From NCBI GenBank assembly GCA_949373085.1, contig CASICJ010000005.1:1-46742 (forward strand): 46,742 nucleotides of DNA, read 5' to 3'. The notes beneath the pieces were generated by a model, which was given only the letters and a program-made list of their open reading frames with translations, ran no database searches and was not told the DNA's origin. The stretch is from an uncultured Verrucomicrobiales bacterium. GTDB taxonomy: Bacteria; Verrucomicrobiota; Verrucomicrobiia; Verrucomicrobiales; Akkermansiaceae. Below are positions 44,786 through 46,742 of the stretch, piece after piece. The translations under genes and the position numbers were made by a program. Numbering within the stretch: the stretch's first letter is position 1; each line of letters starts with the position of its first letter.

Positions 44786-45181
44786 ATGGCTCGTCGCGCT
44801 AGCTCAGGCGTTAATACCGGAGCCCTCATTATCGGGGCTATCATTTTCATCCTTCTACTTGGAGGAGGTTACTGGTTCCTTAACAGGAAGCCATCTGGCT
44901 TCGATGCTCCTGAATTGGATATCGAACAAGCGCTCAGTAACAGCCGAAGCCTTTCAGGCAATCGCTATCAGGTCACCGGCAAACTCATCGACCGTAACAT
45001 CGAATCAAACGGTCAAATCATCACAATTCGGCTCGGAGAAGAAACCAATCCAAAGTTCCTCCCCATCATGATCCCCGAGGGCTTCAAAAATGGAAACCTC
45101 AACCAACAAGCTCAATACACTTTCCTCATCCAGTTCAATACCGTTGGTCTCGCAGTTGCAGAAGACGTAAAACAGCTCTAG
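44786..45181 (+). CDS. Small single-pass membrane protein
   Basis: A 131-residue protein with one transmembrane helix (about residues 13-31, ALIIGAIIFILLLGGGYWF) and a soluble C-terminal domain with beta-rich sequence ('NRYQVTGKLIDRNIESNGQIITIRLGEE', 'LPIMIPEGFK', 'QYTFLIQFNTVGLAVAEDVKQL'). The pattern 'VTGKLxDR...IxIRL' might suggest an OB-like fold, but I recognise no family. It lies 21 bases after the ABC transporter and 25 before the next gene, so it is likely in the same operon. Confidence 0.75.
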   Translation: MARRASSGVNTGALIIGAIIFILLLGGGYWFLNRKPSGFDAPELDIEQALSNSRSLSGNRYQVTGKLIDRNIESNGQIITIRLGEETNPKFLPIMIPEGFKNGNLNQQAQYTFLIQFNTVGLAVAEDVKQL

Positions 45182-45206
45182 ACTCGTAATGGTCGTAACC
45201 AAAGTT

Positions 45207-46742
45207 ATGAAAATTATCCCACTCACTCTGGCGCTTGCCCTCCCCGCTCTCGGTCAGGTCTACACTCCCCCTGCTCCCACCAATAATCAAAATGCGACCC
45301 CAACCGATACCGTTGTTCGCTCAAATCCCAACGAATCTTCGGGCGGGGGCAACAACGCGAATGGCGGACTTCTCGGGAATGAGGTCGGCTTCTTTGATCC
45401 CACCAATGATACCATCTCTTGGAATGGAAAAACCTGGGCGGCTAGTAATAACCGTCTAGTAGCCGCTCGATTTGAGAAATATCTAAACGAACCCGAGGAA
45501 GCTACCGTCGCGGCTCAAGAATACCGCGATAACATCGATGAAATTCTTAACCTCCTCTCGCCTCACCATAAAGGAGGTCCCGTCTTCCTTGATGCCGTAG
45601 CCCTTCTTCCAAAAGCATCAACCTACCCTGGCGATGCCAAGCTTTGCGATTCCCTGAGTAACGCCATTTACACCGCTATTCTTTCTCGGAAGGCCGATAA
45701 CCGATCAAAGGAACTTCTAGCCCGCATGGAGCGCGAGAAGAAAAAGGCCATTCTTGATGCCGACTGGAAAGCCCGCACCGAGCAAGACCCCAACGTTGGT
45801 AATACGCGCCCCGTTGAAGACGAGAATAAAGAACAAACTCAACCAGCCCAGCAGGTTGGTCGCGGAGCCCAATCGCTTGCATACGCCGAGCACGTTCGCC
45901 GGATTTCCGAAATTGAAGCTCAGAAAAAGACGCGCGAGCTTGAACAAAAAGTCAAAACCGAACTCTCCAAAGTCCAATATCAAGCCCTCATGGTGCAGTT
46001 CTTCGTCCAGCGTCGCTTTAAACATGTCATTATGGCTTCCCGTTTCTACAACCAGATTTGGAAAGAAGGAGACGGCACTCTTTACATCGATCAAGACTCC
46101 GACATCAATAAAGTCTTCAGCGAAAGCCTCGGTGTCAGCCCGACTGTTTCCACGCTCGACTCGTTGTCCCACGAAGCCATTCGCGATGTCGACAAGGGCG
46201 TTGAGGTTTTCGAGTTTCTCGTCGCCCGTGGCGAACTAGAATCTGCATCCAAACGCCTTGCCGAGGCGTATCTCGTCGGAGAATTTATGCCTTCCGTCAA
46301 CACACTCGAGCGAGATAAGAAGCGTAAGGTCCTCGAATTTGTTCGAGGCTCTAATGTGCTTCTCAATGCCATCGACTCGAAGGACTACGCGAAAGCCACC
46401 GAACAGATCAACGAACTCAGAAGAAAGGCTGATGATTTTGATGCGACCAAGGCACAGGCTGCCGTCGCAGCCTTCACCCGCGCCAGTGACATGCAAATTA
46501 TGATGGCCAAAAATCACCTGGCGGCCAAGGACATGGAAAAAGCCCAAGGTGCAATTCGAAGCGCAATGGAAATCTGGCCGCAAAACCCCAAGCTGGTAGA
46601 ATTTGATCGCCTCGTAGATGCAGGCGGTTCCCTCATTCAAATCCGTAACGACTTCGATCGCCTCTTCGCCGAGAAGAATTACCGCGAAGTCTTCCGCCGC
46701 CGCTTTGAATTTGGGCCCAGCATTGATGGCGATGAAGACCGT
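45207..46742 (+). CDS. Secreted helical protein, truncated by the window end; possible secretin N-terminus
   Basis: A gene open to the last base, so only its first 512 codons are seen. It begins at ATG 45207 with a signal peptide (MKIIPLTLALALPALGQ); an in-frame ATG at 45189 would add six residues. After an Asn/Ser/Gly-rich linker come helical segments with coiled-coil character ('LARMEREKKKAILDADWKA', 'EHVRRISEIEAQKKTRELEQKVKTEL') and TPR-like parts ('AKATEQINELRRKADDF', 'MEKAQGAIRSAMEIWPQNPKLVEF'). In verrucomicrobia an outer-membrane secretin with a long helical N-terminal region is found in a cluster with PilM-like genes (Amuc_1098 type); this gene may be that protein, but the diagnostic secretin domain would lie outside the window. 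Confidence 0.7.
   Translation, partial: MKIIPLTLALALPALGQVYTPPAPTNNQNATPTDTVVRSNPNESSGGGNNANGGLLGNEVGFFDPTNDTISWNGKTWAASNNRLVAARFEKYLNEPEEATVAAQEYRDNIDEILNLLSPHHKGGPVFLDAVALLPKASTYPGDAKLCDSLSNAIYTAILSRKADNRSKELLARMEREKKKAILDADWKARTEQDPNVGNTRPVEDENKEQTQPAQQVGRGAQSLAYAEHVRRISEIEAQKKTRELEQKVKTELSKVQYQALMVQFFVQRRFKHVIMASRFYNQIWKEGDGTLYIDQDSDINKVFSESLGVSPTVSTLDSLSHEAIRDVDKGVEVFEFLVARGELESASKRLAEAYLVGEFMPSVNTLERDKKRKVLEFVRGSNVLLNAIDSKDYAKATEQINELRRKADDFDATKAQAAVAAFTRASDMQIMMAKNHLAAKDMEKAQGAIRSAMEIWPQNPKLVEFDRLVDAGGSLIQIRNDFDRLFAEKNYREVFRRRFEFGPSIDGDEDR

Noticed and set aside
1..46742. CRISPR arrays, tRNA or rRNA genes, insertion sequences and phage genes
   Set aside because: No regularly spaced repeats, cloverleaf-like sequences, transposase motifs or integrase motifs were seen by eye on either strand.

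Overview
The window looks like a chromosomal piece of a Verrucomicrobiota bacterium, probably of the order Verrucomicrobiales. The reasons are three secreted proteins with PEP-CTERM tails (PEP, a hydrophobic stretch, then RRR), two pairs of the PSCyt/PSD and DUF1501/DUF1552 proteins that are abundant in planctomycetes and verrucomicrobia, a TIGR02597-like surface protein, giant lamin-tail/CotH proteins, and many genes without a clear Shine-Dalgarno site. No tRNA, rRNA, insertion sequence, integrase, prophage or CRISPR array was found. The organism assignment is an inference from gene content.

Layout. 1-4.4 kb: two tandem choice-of-anchor M secreted proteins (the first broken by a frameshift that hides about half of it) and a repeat protein with alpha-helical 'DPxAALxWA' units. 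4.6-9.0 kb: rmuC, an unrecognised lipoprotein, a start-less open frame, and a YbdG-like mechanosensitive channel. 9.2-11.9 kb: the conserved rpsO-pnp pair with a hairpin between the genes. 12.0-16.6 kb: a compact polyphosphate locus with ppk2 divergent from ppx/gppA-HD and ppk1. 16.6-26.6 kb: a secreted carbohydrate-type region with a DUF1592+DUF1552 operon, an esterase-like hydrolase, a DUF1080 protein, a hydroxypyruvate-isomerase-like TIM barrel, DUF1501 and a DUF1549/DUF1553 protein carrying a discoidin domain. 26.7-33.7 kb: a PEP-CTERM protein divergent from a ~2,000-residue multidomain lamin-tail/CotH protein, split by a one-base slip in a run of T. 33.7-37.4 kb: an RND/MMPL exporter divergent from a LolA-like carrier, then engB. 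37.4-39.2 kb: a TIGR02597-like protein and a PEP-CTERM protein in one unit ending in a UUCG-loop terminator. 39.4-42.8 kb: an accB-accC-thiE-pfkB operon with overlapping genes. 43.0-46.7 kb: an ABCG-like half transporter, a small membrane protein, and the N-terminal 512 codons of a secreted protein cut by the window end.

Themes. Housekeeping genes (pnp, rpsO, engB, accBC, thiE, rmuC) alternate with lineage-specific envelope genes. The polyphosphate locus holds two kinase types and a phosphatase-like protein, so synthesis, use and breakdown could be tuned together. In the 16-27 kb block, DUF1080 and the TIM barrel resemble parts of the oxidation-elimination-hydration route for glycosides; the neighbouring haem-motif proteins might serve electron transfer, but this is speculation. 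Two of the most unusual secreted genes carry apparent single-base frameshifts, and raw reads are needed to separate sequence error from real decay.
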